Shown here piece by piece: positions 7,491 to 15,983 of a DNA stretch of 55,535 bases. The first letter of the stretch is position 1, and every line of letters begins with the position of its first letter. Below the pieces are notes generated by a model. That model did not search any database. It was not told where the DNA came from and saw only the letters and a list, made by a program, of their open reading frames with translations. Made by a program: the position numbers and the translations under genes. The stretch comes from CAYTRP01 sp964625145. GTDB taxonomy: Bacteria; Sumerlaeota; Sumerlaeia; SLMS01; JAHLLQ01. The DNA lies in assembly GCA_964625145.1 (NCBI GenBank), contig CAZVAQ010000003.1, forward strand, positions 1 through 55,535. The letters are read 5' to 3'.

Positions 7491-9292
7491 GCACCGCGCA
7501 GCGCCATCGGGGGACCGGGCGGCGGCACTTCCTTGCCCTGTTGCGGTACGCCCTGCCGTATCGCCGCGCTGTGGCCCTGCAATTGTCCCTCATGGCGATT
7601 TCCGTGGGCTTTGGACTTCTCAAGCCGTGGCCCTTGAAAGTGCTGATCGACAACGTCGCCGCCGATCAGCCTTTTGCCCTTGGCCGCTGGATACCGGAGT
7701 TTTCCTGGCAAGCACTGTTGCTGCTCGCTTGCGCGGCGCACCTGTTGTTTCACGCCGGCGAGGCGCTCATCCAAGTCATGTCCGGGTGGATTGCGACATC
7801 CACCTCATCCCGGATGATTCGCGACCTGCGCTCGGATCTGCTGCAGAAACTCCAGCAACTCTCCCTGCGATTCCACGACAGCAATCGTGTGGGCGATCTG
7901 GTGCATCGCGTCACGTGGAATTCCACCGCCGTTGAGACCGCCTTTCAGTCGGGCTTCATGGGCACAGTGAAGAGCATCATCATGCTGGTTGGCATGTTTG
8001 TCGTCATGATGATGATAAACGTCACGCTGACGATCATCGCTCTGGCCGTGGTTCCACTGCTTGTCATCCTGATCCGTGCCTACGCGAAGCGAACACACCG
8101 CGTGGCCCTGGAACACCAGACCCAGGAAGGGTCCGTTTCCTCAATGCTTCAGGAGATTCTCTCCGGCATCCGGCTGGTCAAGGCAAGCAATCAGGAAGGC
8201 AATGAGCACCAACGCTTTTCCAGCAATTGTGACCGCAGCGTCGGGACACGGCTCCGAAGCACGATGGTGCAGAACAGCTTCGGCTTCTTCACCGCGCTGA
8301 TCCTGGCCGCAGGAACGGCGCTCCTGTTTTGGGCTGGCATTCGCGAAGTGCGCGCCGGGCACCTGAGCATCGGCCAGTTCCTGGTCTTCGTGTCATATCT
8401 CGGGATGCTTTACTCGCCGCTGTCCGTCCTGAGCTACACGGCGTCCAGCGTCCAGAGCGCCCTCGGCGGCGCGTCGCGGTTGTTTGAGATACTTGAAACG
8501 CCGGAGGAAGTACCCGACCCGCCGGATCCACGGGAACTTGCAGCCTTCAACGACCGGATCGTCTATGACCAAGTCACATTTGCCTACACGGAAGGCCGCC
8601 CGGTTCTTCATGATGTTTCCTTCGAAGTGCAGCGCGGCGAGACCGTCGCCATCGTGGGTGAGACAGGGAGCGGCAAGAGCACCGTATTGGGCCTGGCCCT
8701 GCGATTCTACGATCCACAGGCGGGCTCCATCCGCATCGACGGTGTGGACCTGCGCGAAATGCGCGCGGCATCCGCAAGGAGCCTGATTGCTCTCGCCCCA
8801 CAGGACACTCTCCTCCTGTCCGGCACCATCGCCGACAACATTGCCTACGGCAGACCAAACGCAACGCGGCAGCAGATCGAACAGGCCGCAACCTTGGCGT
8901 GCGCCCACGACTTCATTCGCGAGTGCGAGCAGGGTTACGACACGGTTGTCGGCGAGCGCGGTGTGCGGCTCTCCATGGGACAACGCCAGCGCATCTCGCT
9001 GGCGCGGGTGTTTCTGCGCGACGCGCCAATCCTCCTGCTCGACGAGCCCACGTCGGCCATCGATGCGGAGACCGAAGCGCTCATCGTGGGGCAACTCTCA
9101 AACATGCGCGACAAGGCGATCGTCATTGTCGCGCACAGGCTTTCGACCATTCGCTTTGCTGACCGGATCATTGTCATGGGTGATGGGCGGGTCCTGGAGG
9201 CAGGGACTCACGAGAACTTGCTGCAGCGGCGCGGTGCCTACCATCGCCTTTGGTCCGCACAGGTCTCGGGCTATGAGGAGGCGTCGGTCTGA
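7487..9292 (+). CDS. MsbA-like ABC exporter (permease-ATPase fusion)
   Basis: 601-aa half-transporter with an N-terminal six-helix membrane domain (about 20-330) and a C-terminal nucleotide-binding domain. Walker A is GETGSGKS (391-398), the signature is LSMGQ (495-499), Walker B is ILLLDEP shortly after, and the switch His lies in 'IVIVAHRLSTIRFADRI'. Length and layout match MsbA/LipA-core and polysaccharide exporters that act as homodimers. It starts 4 nt before the pseudopilin stop and is followed immediately by glycosyltransferases. The likely cargo is therefore a lipid-linked glycan or glycolipid assembled by this operon, flipped or exported across the inner membrane. Substrate is inferred from context only. 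Confidence 0.93.
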   Translation: MSTAQRHRGTGRRHFLALLRYALPYRRAVALQLSLMAISVGFGLLKPWPLKVLIDNVAADQPFALGRWIPEFSWQALLLLACAAHLLFHAGEALIQVMSGWIATSTSSRMIRDLRSDLLQKLQQLSLRFHDSNRVGDLVHRVTWNSTAVETAFQSGFMGTVKSIIMLVGMFVVMMMINVTLTIIALAVVPLLVILIRAYAKRTHRVALEHQTQEGSVSSMLQEILSGIRLVKASNQEGNEHQRFSSNCDRSVGTRLRSTMVQNSFGFFTALILAAGTALLFWAGIREVRAGHLSIGQFLVFVSYLGMLYSPLSVLSYTASSVQSALGGASRLFEILETPEEVPDPPDPRELAAFNDRIVYDQVTFAYTEGRPVLHDVSFEVQRGETVAIVGETGSGKSTVLGLALRFYDPQAGSIRIDGVDLREMRAASARSLIALAPQDTLLLSGTIADNIAYGRPNATRQQIEQAATLACAHDFIRECEQGYDTVVGERGVRLSMGQRQRISLARVFLRDAPILLLDEPTSAIDAETEALIVGQLSNMRDKAIVIVAHRLSTIRFADRIIVMGDGRVLEAGTHENLLQRRGAYHRLWSAQVSGYEEASV

Positions 9293-10330
9293 ATGGGACT
9301 GCGCATTGCGGAAATTTCCACCTTGTCGCGCCCCGTTCCTCCAGTGGGGGAGGGTTCCGTGGAGAGTCTTGTGTCCTCCATCACCGAGGGGCTTGTCGCC
9401 CGCGGTCATGAAGTCACCCTGTTTGCCACGGCGGATTCCCAAACATCGGCAACGCTCTGCAGCCCGGTCCCCAGGAGCTACGTCGATGACCCGGCCAAAT
9501 GGGATTGGCAACTCTATGAAGCCTGGCAAGTGTGCGAGGCGTTTCGCCGCCACGCCGATTTCGACATCATCCACTGCCACTCCTATCATCATGCACTGCT
9601 ATTCTGTGATCTTGTTCCAATACCCGTCTTGATGTCGATGCACCTCGAACCGGGTCCTGATTATGTATTCCTGGCGGAGCGGTCGCGAAACCGGCACCTG
9701 CACTTTTGCTCGAGGTACCAAGCCCGTTCCTTCGCCCACATTTCCGGAAAGAGCATCATTCTCCACGGTGTGCCTGTGGCGGGCGCCCTTGCGGCGGCCA
9801 GCGAGCCACGCGGCCATGATCTCCTGTTTCTCGGCCGGTTTTCTTCCGAGAAGGGTGTGCTGGATGCCATTCGCATCGCGCGTCGGTTGGGCAGCAGGCT
9901 GCTGCTCGCCGCTCCTCCGAATGACTATTATCACGCCAATGTGGAGAAGGAAGTGGACGGAGACCAGGTCGTCTACGTCGGAGAGGTCCACGGCGTGGAG
10001 AAGTTCCGTCTCTTGTCCCGGGCCCGCGCGTTGCTCTATCCCGTGAATCGTGGCGAACCATTCGGTCTGGTTCTCATAGAGGCGCTCTTGTCAGGCACTC
10101 CTGTCCTGGCCCATCCTCTCGGAGCGGTGCCGGAAGTTGTCACTCACGGCGAAAATGGATGGCTGTCAGAGTCGGATGAAGGATTTGAGGCTGGTTTGTC
10201 CTTTGCCCAGGAAGCCGACAACGAGGCCATACGCGCCGCGGCCATGTCGCGTTATTCGGATGCGCGCATGGTTGACGAGATCGAGACTTTGCTGCTGCAA
10301 TTGGCCGGAAGAGGTGGCGATCATGCCTGA
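9293..10330 (+). CDS. GT4-family (GT-B) glycosyltransferase
   Basis: 345 aa with two Rossmann-like halves. The N-terminal acceptor side reads 'MGLRIAEISTLSRPVPPVGEGSVES..LARGHEVTLFAT'-like, and 'DFDIIHCHSYHHALL' follows. The nucleotide-sugar side has 'HDLLFLGRFSSEKGVLDAIR' and the retaining GT4 E-x7-E region 'GEPFGLVLIEALLSGTPVLA', then 'GAVPEVVTHGENGWL'. No membrane span or signal is seen, so it is cytosolic. ATG follows the ABC exporter stop by 0 nt, with GAGGAGG inside the ABC gene as ribosome site. It probably adds a sugar to the exported glycan. Donor and acceptor cannot be assigned. Confidence 0.92.
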   Translation: MGLRIAEISTLSRPVPPVGEGSVESLVSSITEGLVARGHEVTLFATADSQTSATLCSPVPRSYVDDPAKWDWQLYEAWQVCEAFRRHADFDIIHCHSYHHALLFCDLVPIPVLMSMHLEPGPDYVFLAERSRNRHLHFCSRYQARSFAHISGKSIILHGVPVAGALAAASEPRGHDLLFLGRFSSEKGVLDAIRIARRLGSRLLLAAPPNDYYHANVEKEVDGDQVVYVGEVHGVEKFRLLSRARALLYPVNRGEPFGLVLIEALLSGTPVLAHPLGAVPEVVTHGENGWLSESDEGFEAGLSFAQEADNEAIRAAAMSRYSDARMVDEIETLLLQLAGRGGDHA

Positions 10331-11312
10331 GTCCACAGCCAGGAAAGCACGCTACGTCGGGTATACAAAGGGAACGGAGAATCATGGCGACGAGGCCCTG
10401 ATCTGGATTATCCGGGATCTCTTGTCGCCGGAGATTGATGTCGTCACCGAACCTGGCCCGACAGACATCGCCCTTCTGGGCGGCGGCACGCTGATCAACC
10501 AATCACCCTGGTTGATTGATGCCTTCTCGGATGAACTGTCGCGATGCGGTCGGGGAATTGTCTTTGGCACCGGAGTTGGCAGCACCATCTTTTGGGGCAA
10601 TCATTTCGCACAATGGAACCGGCTGCTGGATAAGTGCGCGCACGTGGGCGTGCGCGGACCGCACTCATTGCGCCTCCTGACGTCCAACGGTTTCAGGGGT
10701 GCCCAACCCATCGGCGATCCCTACCTCGCCCTCCATCCACCGATGGAGTATCGCCCGTGCACTCGTCGCATTGGGATCAACGTGGGAACCACGAACGATT
10801 CTCTCCATGGCGGCAACGAAGCCGATTTCCTGCGCCGAGTGGGGGAGCTCGCCGCTTTGCTCCGTATGCGCGGATGGTCGATCTTCTGGGTGTCGGTGTG
10901 GTCACGGGATCTCGAAGTCATTCGCCAGATCCGACAGTCTGGCGGGGCGAATGACGAACCCCTGTACGACGCGCGCAGCATGACCCTTGAGACGCTCAGC
11001 GCCATTGCCCGTTGCGAAGTGTTTCTCGGCGAGAAGCTCCATGCCTTGGCCATGAGCGCCGTAGTCGGCACCCCCTTCATCGCGTGGGAATATCAGCCCA
11101 AGGTCAGGGACTTTGCGGCCTCCATCGGGATGGAGGAACTCGTCCTGTCCACCAAGACCCGGTCCCCCACCGAGGTACTCGCAAATATCGAATCTCTCGC
11201 CCGCGGTCACCAGGTCGTTGCCTCCCAGTTGAGACGGGAAGTTACTGTCCGCCGGGAAGCCATCCATGCCTTTGCCACCCGCGTCAGACGCTGGGCCAGG
11301 GAGGGAGACTGA
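10323..11312 (+). CDS. Polysaccharide pyruvyl transferase family protein
   Basis: 329 aa from ATG 10323, which overlaps the GT4 gene by 8 bp. The frame is open further upstream, but the extension lies inside the GT4 gene and has no family resemblance. The N-terminus 'RYVGYTKGTENHGDEALIW' is the hallmark of the CsaB/WcaK pyruvyl transferase family. Later segments also fit: 'DIALLGGGTLIN', 'GTGVGS', 'VGVRGPHSLRLL', 'IGDPYLAL' and 'CEVFLGEKLHALAMSAVVGTPFIAWEYQPKV'. Such enzymes transfer pyruvate from PEP to make a ketal on surface glycans, adding charge. Cytosolic. The placement supports an acidic exopolysaccharide or surface glycan. Confidence 0.92.
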   Translation: MPESTARKARYVGYTKGTENHGDEALIWIIRDLLSPEIDVVTEPGPTDIALLGGGTLINQSPWLIDAFSDELSRCGRGIVFGTGVGSTIFWGNHFAQWNRLLDKCAHVGVRGPHSLRLLTSNGFRGAQPIGDPYLALHPPMEYRPCTRRIGINVGTTNDSLHGGNEADFLRRVGELAALLRMRGWSIFWVSVWSRDLEVIRQIRQSGGANDEPLYDARSMTLETLSAIARCEVFLGEKLHALAMSAVVGTPFIAWEYQPKVRDFAASIGMEELVLSTKTRSPTEVLANIESLARGHQVVASQLRREVTVRREAIHAFATRVRRWAREGD

Positions 11313-11317
11313 CGGCG

Positions 11318-12478
11318 ATGCGCATTGTCCTGGCAGGGATCATCGGTCGTTACCCATGGGGCGGAGTCACCTGGTGCAGCCTCATGTACCTGCTTGGGCT
11401 GCGCAAGCTCGGCCACGAAGTGTGGTATTTGGAGGACACGTGCGAATGCAACTTCGACCCGGAGCTGAACGCGATCTCCACCGACCCGGGCTATGCGTTG
11501 CGTTACATCGATACCAACCTGCGGCCGTTCGGATTTGGCGACCGCTGGTGCTATGTGGACTACACCGGCCGCCATCACGGGATCGATGAAGCGCGCATGC
11601 GCGAAATCTGCAACTCGGCGGATCTGTTTCTCGTACTCTCGGGGGGATGCTGGGTGTGGCGCGACCACTATCGTGCCATACCCCGGAAGGCATTCATCGA
11701 CAGCGATCCTGCCTTCACGCAACTGGCCATCGAAAACGCCCGCGTCGAATCGGATCGCGAGGGAAAGAAGTCATGGTATGTTGATTTCTTCGAGGAGTAC
11801 GACACGCTGTTTACCTTCGGCGCAGGGATTGCCAATGGGTTCTCGTCTGTTCAATCGCATTTGAAGTGGCATCACACGTGGCAACCCATCGACACCAGTC
11901 TTTGGAACCCGGCCGCGTTGCCCCTCCCGCCGCGCAGGAGATTCACAACCATCATGACATGGGCCGTGGAGAGTTTCGAAGACATTGGCGGAAACAAGGA
12001 CCATGAGTTCCTGAAGATTATCGATCTGCCTTCACGATTGGGACCGGATCGCGCCGCGGCAATTGAGCTGGCCGTCACCCGCCCGCCAACGCTGCTGCGC
12101 CAAAAGGGCTGGAATTGCCAGGACGCCCTGCCGATCTCCAGAGACTTGTGGCGCTATCACGCCTACATTGCCTCCAGCGCGGCCGAGTTCAGCGTGGCCA
12201 AGGAGACATATGTTCATACCCGATCAGGATGGTTCAGCGACCGAAGCGAATGTTATCTCGCCGCGGGGCGTCCAGTTGTGTTGCAGGATACCGGCTTCTC
12301 GAATGTGCTGCCGGGGGGGGAGGGGATTGTCGCGTGGAACACCGCCGATGAAGCCATCGCGGCATTGGACGAGGTGGAGTCGCGCTACGCTCTCCACGCG
12401 CGCCGCGCCCGCGAGCTCGCGATGATCTACTTCCGGGACACGGTGGTGCTGCAGAAGCTGCTGGATCGCGTGTCGTGA
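11318..12478 (+). CDS. Glycosyltransferase (GT-B like), last gene of glycan operon
   Basis: 386 aa from ATG 11318, preceded by GGGAGGGAG; a longer open frame extends back into the pyruvyl transferase gene and is not used. The N-terminus 'MRIVLAGIIGRYPWGGVTWCSLMYLLGLRKLGHEVWYLED' is a GT-B acceptor-domain start. The C-terminal part 'TRSGWFSDRSECYLAAGRPVVLQDTGFSNVLP' then 'GEGIVAWNTADEAIAALDEV' matches the spore-maturation-like/GT1-type donor-binding region of glycosyltransferases used in capsule loci. Several Trp/Cys-rich stretches ('SGGCWVWRDHYRAIP') lie between. No membrane span. It completes the seven-gene run that started at 3479. Sugar specificity is unknown. Confidence 0.82.
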   Translation: MRIVLAGIIGRYPWGGVTWCSLMYLLGLRKLGHEVWYLEDTCECNFDPELNAISTDPGYALRYIDTNLRPFGFGDRWCYVDYTGRHHGIDEARMREICNSADLFLVLSGGCWVWRDHYRAIPRKAFIDSDPAFTQLAIENARVESDREGKKSWYVDFFEEYDTLFTFGAGIANGFSSVQSHLKWHHTWQPIDTSLWNPAALPLPPRRRFTTIMTWAVESFEDIGGNKDHEFLKIIDLPSRLGPDRAAAIELAVTRPPTLLRQKGWNCQDALPISRDLWRYHAYIASSAAEFSVAKETYVHTRSGWFSDRSECYLAAGRPVVLQDTGFSNVLPGGEGIVAWNTADEAIAALDEVESRYALHARRARELAMIYFRDTVVLQKLLDRVS

Positions 12479-12490
12479 TTCTTGCCGCGC

Positions 12491-12506
12491 GGCGCTGAGA
12501 CGCGCC
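12491..12506. terminator. Weak hairpin between convergent operons
   Basis: GGCGC(12491-12495)/GCGCC(12502-12506) with loop TGAGAC sits in the 42-bp gap between the convergent genes ending at 12478 and 12521. No T-tract follows on either strand, so a terminator role is only positional. Confidence 0.25.
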
Positions 12507-12520
12507 AATCGTGCCTGCAT

Positions 12521-13666
12521 TTACGCTGATGGTGGACAGCAGCTGGATCTCTCCACCAGCGAGGGGAGGAAGACGTGTTCTTGATACTCGGGGTCCAAGG
12601 TGCCCTCGATCCGCTGCAGCAGGATCTCTGCGGCGCGGCGGGCCATTTCTTCAATGGGCGCAACCACCGTCGTCAGGGGCGGCGTCATGAAGCGCGAGCC
12701 CTCGATGTTGTCAAAACCCACGACAGAAACGTCGGCCGGAACGTTCAACCCCAGTTCGTTTGCTGCCGATAGCACGCCGAATGCAATGATGTCATTGGTC
12801 GCATAGATCGCCGTGGGGCGGCTCTCCTTTGGCCGTGACAACAAGCGCATGGCAGCTTCCTTTCCTCCTTCCTCATGTTGTAGCGAACTGACGATTATGT
12901 TCTCGTCTGGAACGTGGACGCCGCGTTCGGCAGCGGTCTCCTGGAAGAGTCGCAGCTTGCGAAGGGTCAGGCTCACGCACGGCTCGGCGCTGACGCAGGC
13001 CAACCGCACATGACCCATGCCGGTCAGGTACCGCGCGACCTCGCGCACGCCGTGGGTAAAGTCGGCGGTCACGAAGTCCGACGGGACGCGCGCATAGGAT
13101 TGGTTCAGATAAACGAATGGCAACCCCGCGATCTTCATCTCCCACAAGACGCGCTCGCGCTCTGTGTAGGCCGTGTCCAGAGGGACAAGGATGACTCCAT
13201 CCACGCGTTCCTCCATCAATCGGCGCAGGTACTGGTCCCAGCGGCGATGCTCCCCCTCCGTGCTGTGGGTGATGACGGAGAAGTTCTCCGTGCCAAGCAC
13301 CTCCTGGATGTTCTTTGCCATCGACGCGAAGAAGGGGTTGGCAAGATCGGGGATGACAAAGCCAATGGTTCGCAGGGGCCTGTCGCCAGTTCCCGAATTC
13401 GGGGAGTTGGAGAGCGACGTCGCCACGTACACCCCCTTCCCCCGATAGCGCACAATGCAACCCCGACTGTCCAACTCCTGGATCGCTCGGTTCACGGTGA
13501 CCAGGCTGACACCAAACTCCTCCGAAAGTCCGTTGAACGTGGGCAGCGCGTCGTTGGCCTTGTAGATCCCCTTGAGGATTCGCTCCTCCAGGACATCGGC
13601 GATGTGCAGGTACTGCGGACGGGGCGGCGTCCTTTCGCCGTCCCGGGTGGGTATCACGTCTGCCAT
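12521..13666 (-). CDS. AraR-like GntR-HTH/LacI-sensor transcriptional regulator
   Basis: 381 aa from ATG 13666, with AAGGAG 8 nt upstream; the frame is also open to ATG 13768, which has GGAG and would add a basic 34-residue tail. Residues about 15-85 form a GntR winged helix ('LHIADVLEERILKGIYKANDALPTFNGLSEEFGVS', then 'TVNRAIQELDSRG'). The remainder is a LacI/GalR periplasmic-binding-like sensor: 'IGFVIPDLANPFFASMAKNI', 'VDGVILVPLD', 'AIYATNDIIAFGVL' and 'SVVGFDNIEGSRFMTPPLTTV'. This domain swap is that of AraR of Bacillus, which senses a sugar and represses polysaccharide-use genes. It is a candidate for binding the GGAAAA-NN-TTTTCC palindromes near 35391 and 39212/39402 (inference). Confidence 0.92.
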   Translation of the reverse strand: MADVIPTRDGERTPPRPQYLHIADVLEERILKGIYKANDALPTFNGLSEEFGVSLVTVNRAIQELDSRGCIVRYRGKGVYVATSLSNSPNSGTGDRPLRTIGFVIPDLANPFFASMAKNIQEVLGTENFSVITHSTEGEHRRWDQYLRRLMEERVDGVILVPLDTAYTERERVLWEMKIAGLPFVYLNQSYARVPSDFVTADFTHGVREVARYLTGMGHVRLACVSAEPCVSLTLRKLRLFQETAAERGVHVPDENIIVSSLQHEEGGKEAAMRLLSRPKESRPTAIYATNDIIAFGVLSAANELGLNVPADVSVVGFDNIEGSRFMTPPLTTVVAPIEEMARRAAEILLQRIEGTLDPEYQEHVFLPSLVERSSCCPPSA

Positions 13667-13768
13667 GTTGCTGGCTCCTTCCCTTGCGAGATTGGAGGTC
13701 CGTGGTTGCCTGGCAGTATTGCCTGACTTTCCTGATGCCTTGGGTGCCTTGCGGCCGGTTGGACTCAT

Positions 13769-14292
13769 GGATTCTCCATCTTCTGTGGACGCGAGGGCTA
13801 GGGCCGAATGGAGTTGGCCGGTCCGAAATTCGAATGAGCCGGCGAACTATACGTTCTAAACGGGATGATGCCTACTAAGACAGTGCTTTAGTTGTCGAGG
13901 AAAAAGCTCCACCTCTCTTGAAAGCAGCACAGAGGGCTGAGTGCGCTGAATCAAGCTGTTGGCCGGGTGCTATCTGGATGGTATCGGCAAGAGCAGAACT
14001 ACAGCGCACTTTCTTCATTCCGCCGCGGTCAAGTCGGCAGGAATTCCAATTGGTTCCGAGTGGACCAAGTGAAGTGCCAAGATGCTGAGCATTGAAGGGA
14101 TGTAATTGTATTTAGTCGAAGGCAGAAGCCCGGATAGTTTCCATTCGCTGCGCCGCCGTAGGGAATATTGGCATGCTCTTCGACTGGCAGGCCTCCGGGG
14201 GATGACCCGGCTTCGCTGCGGTGCAGCTATGCCGTGGCGTAGTGGCGTCAGTGGCGGGGGTTTTGGGCTTCAGAATTAATACATCTACTGAT
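13769..14292. other. Intergenic region, no gene seen
   Basis: About 520 bp between the regulator and the aldehyde dehydrogenase gene, both on the minus strand. I find no coding frame, tRNA or repeat. A 5-bp hairpin CCGGG/CCCGG (14195-14210) is the only palindrome I noticed. The promoter of the upstream-lying regulator must lie in its right-hand part (13670-13900), but no clear -35/-10 pair can be named. Confidence 0.4.
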
Positions 14293-15789
14293 CTATTGCG
14301 AAACCGGCATGGTGAAGGAGGGGCCGATGCCGTCGGAGGTCCTGGGCCAGCGGGTGGTCACAGTCTTCAGGCGTGTGTAGAAGCGCACGCCTTCCATGCC
14401 ATGCATGGCCATGTCGCCAAAATTTGATCGCTTCCAACCGCCGAAACTGTGGAATGCCATGGGCACCGGGATCGGGACATTGATCCCCACCATGCCCGCC
14501 GTGACGCCTTGCGAGAATGCTTGGGCAGCTCCGCCGCTTTGCGTGAAGATGGCCGCACCATTGCCGTACGCATGACTGTTCACGATGGCGAGTGCTTCCG
14601 CCAGATCCGCCGCGCGCAAGACACAAAGCACCGGACCGAAAATCTCCTCGCGCCACACGCGCATCCGGGTGGTCACATGATCCAGCAGCGTGCCACCGAG
14701 GAAGTATCCATTCGGCCGGTCCGGGTGTCGATAGCCGCGCCCGTCGACAACCGGAGTGGCGCCTTCCGCGATTCCATTTTCGATGGCCTGCACGATGCGC
14801 GCGCGATGTTCGGCGCTGATCACCGGGCCCATTTCCGCGTCCGGATCACTGCCATGACCGATCTTTAGTTCCTCCACCCGCTTGTGCAGGCGATCGACAA
14901 ACTCATCGGCGATTCTGCCGACGACCACGCAAGCGGAGATGGCCATGCAGCGTTCGCCGGCAGAGCCATAGGCCGCGCCGACAATCGCCTCGATGGCCTG
15001 ATCCATGTCGGCGTCGGGCATGACAACTGCATGATTCTTGGCTCCGCCAAGGGCCTGCACGCGCTTTCCGCCCCGCGCTGCCGTCTCGTAGATCGACTTG
15101 GCCACCGGCGTCGACCCGACAAAGCTGACCGCTGCAACGCGCGGATCGGTCAGCAGCGTCTCGACCGCTTCCTTGTCACCGTGCAAGACATTCAACACGC
15201 CATCCGGTGCGCCGGCTTCCGAGAGTAGCTCTGCCAGACGCACGGCCGTCGATGGGTCCTTCTCGGACGGCTTGAGCACGAAGGTGTTTCCGCAGGCAAT
15301 CGCCAAGGGGAACATCCACATGGGAACCATTGCCGGAAAGTTGAAGGGCGTGATGCCGACGCAAACTCCCAGCGGTTGGCGAAGGGAGTGGGAGTCCACG
15401 CTGCTCGACACGCGTTCCGTATAGTCCCCGCGCAGCAGATGAGGAATTCCGCAAGCAAACTCCACCACTTCAAGTCCACGGATCACGGAACCGCGCGCGT
15501 CGGAGACCAGCTTGCCGTGCTCTGCAGAGACCAGCCGCGCCAGCTCATCGATGCGGCCCTCGACCAGTTGTCGGAATCGGAACAACACGCGCGCTCGCTG
15601 CAGTGGAGGCGTCGCCGCCCATGCTGGAAAGGCTTCCGCCGCTGCGGAGACAGCGCCTCGAGCTTCGTCGGCACCTGCCAGGCTTACCCGTGCAATAGGC
15701 TCGCCCAGTGATGGGTCGTTGACCACCGCATGGCGCTCGCTACGTCCCGGCGCGAGCTTGCCAGCGATGAAGTGGGGAATGTCCTTCAT
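14293..15789 (-). CDS. mmsA: Methylmalonate-semialdehyde dehydrogenase (CoA-acylating)
   Basis: 498 aa, the standard length for MmsA/IolA. It converts (methyl)malonate semialdehyde with NAD+ and CoA to propionyl- or acetyl-CoA in valine, inositol or beta-alanine breakdown. Diagnostic sites: TPFNFP (N150 stabilises the oxyanion), VLKPSEKDP cofactor loop, GSTPVAKSIY Rossmann motif, and catalytic C281 in GERCMAIS. The usual ALDH general base Glu is replaced in ALGGAKNH, which is specific to the CoA-acylating MMSDH branch. Cytosolic. No other inositol or valine pathway gene is adjacent. The gene follows a secreted-protein gene by 194 bp on the same strand, so it may have its own promoter. Confidence 0.95.
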   Translation of the reverse strand: MKDIPHFIAGKLAPGRSERHAVVNDPSLGEPIARVSLAGADEARGAVSAAAEAFPAWAATPPLQRARVLFRFRQLVEGRIDELARLVSAEHGKLVSDARGSVIRGLEVVEFACGIPHLLRGDYTERVSSSVDSHSLRQPLGVCVGITPFNFPAMVPMWMFPLAIACGNTFVLKPSEKDPSTAVRLAELLSEAGAPDGVLNVLHGDKEAVETLLTDPRVAAVSFVGSTPVAKSIYETAARGGKRVQALGGAKNHAVVMPDADMDQAIEAIVGAAYGSAGERCMAISACVVVGRIADEFVDRLHKRVEELKIGHGSDPDAEMGPVISAEHRARIVQAIENGIAEGATPVVDGRGYRHPDRPNGYFLGGTLLDHVTTRMRVWREEIFGPVLCVLRAADLAEALAIVNSHAYGNGAAIFTQSGGAAQAFSQGVTAGMVGINVPIPVPMAFHSFGGWKRSNFGDMAMHGMEGVRFYTRLKTVTTRWPRTSDGIGPSFTMPVSQ

Positions 15790-15983
15790 GAGTTGGTTCC
15801 GTCAGTTCGGGATGCAGTCCGTGGTGGTTTCGCGGGCTCGGGCAGTAAAAGGCAAGGGGGCTACAAAGACGACACCGCGCCCGGCGACTCGCTGCGAAAG
15901 CCGCGTAGGTTCGTCGCCTCCCGCGGAGCACTTCAACAGAAATGCATGGGGAAAGGGCGGCCGCCTGCGCGCCCGGTCCTCCC

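Noticed and set aside
14195..14210. CCGGG/CCCGG hairpin as a terminator of the aldehyde dehydrogenase gene
   Set aside because: Short stem without a T-tract; it is downstream of the gene's stop only by position and not convincing.
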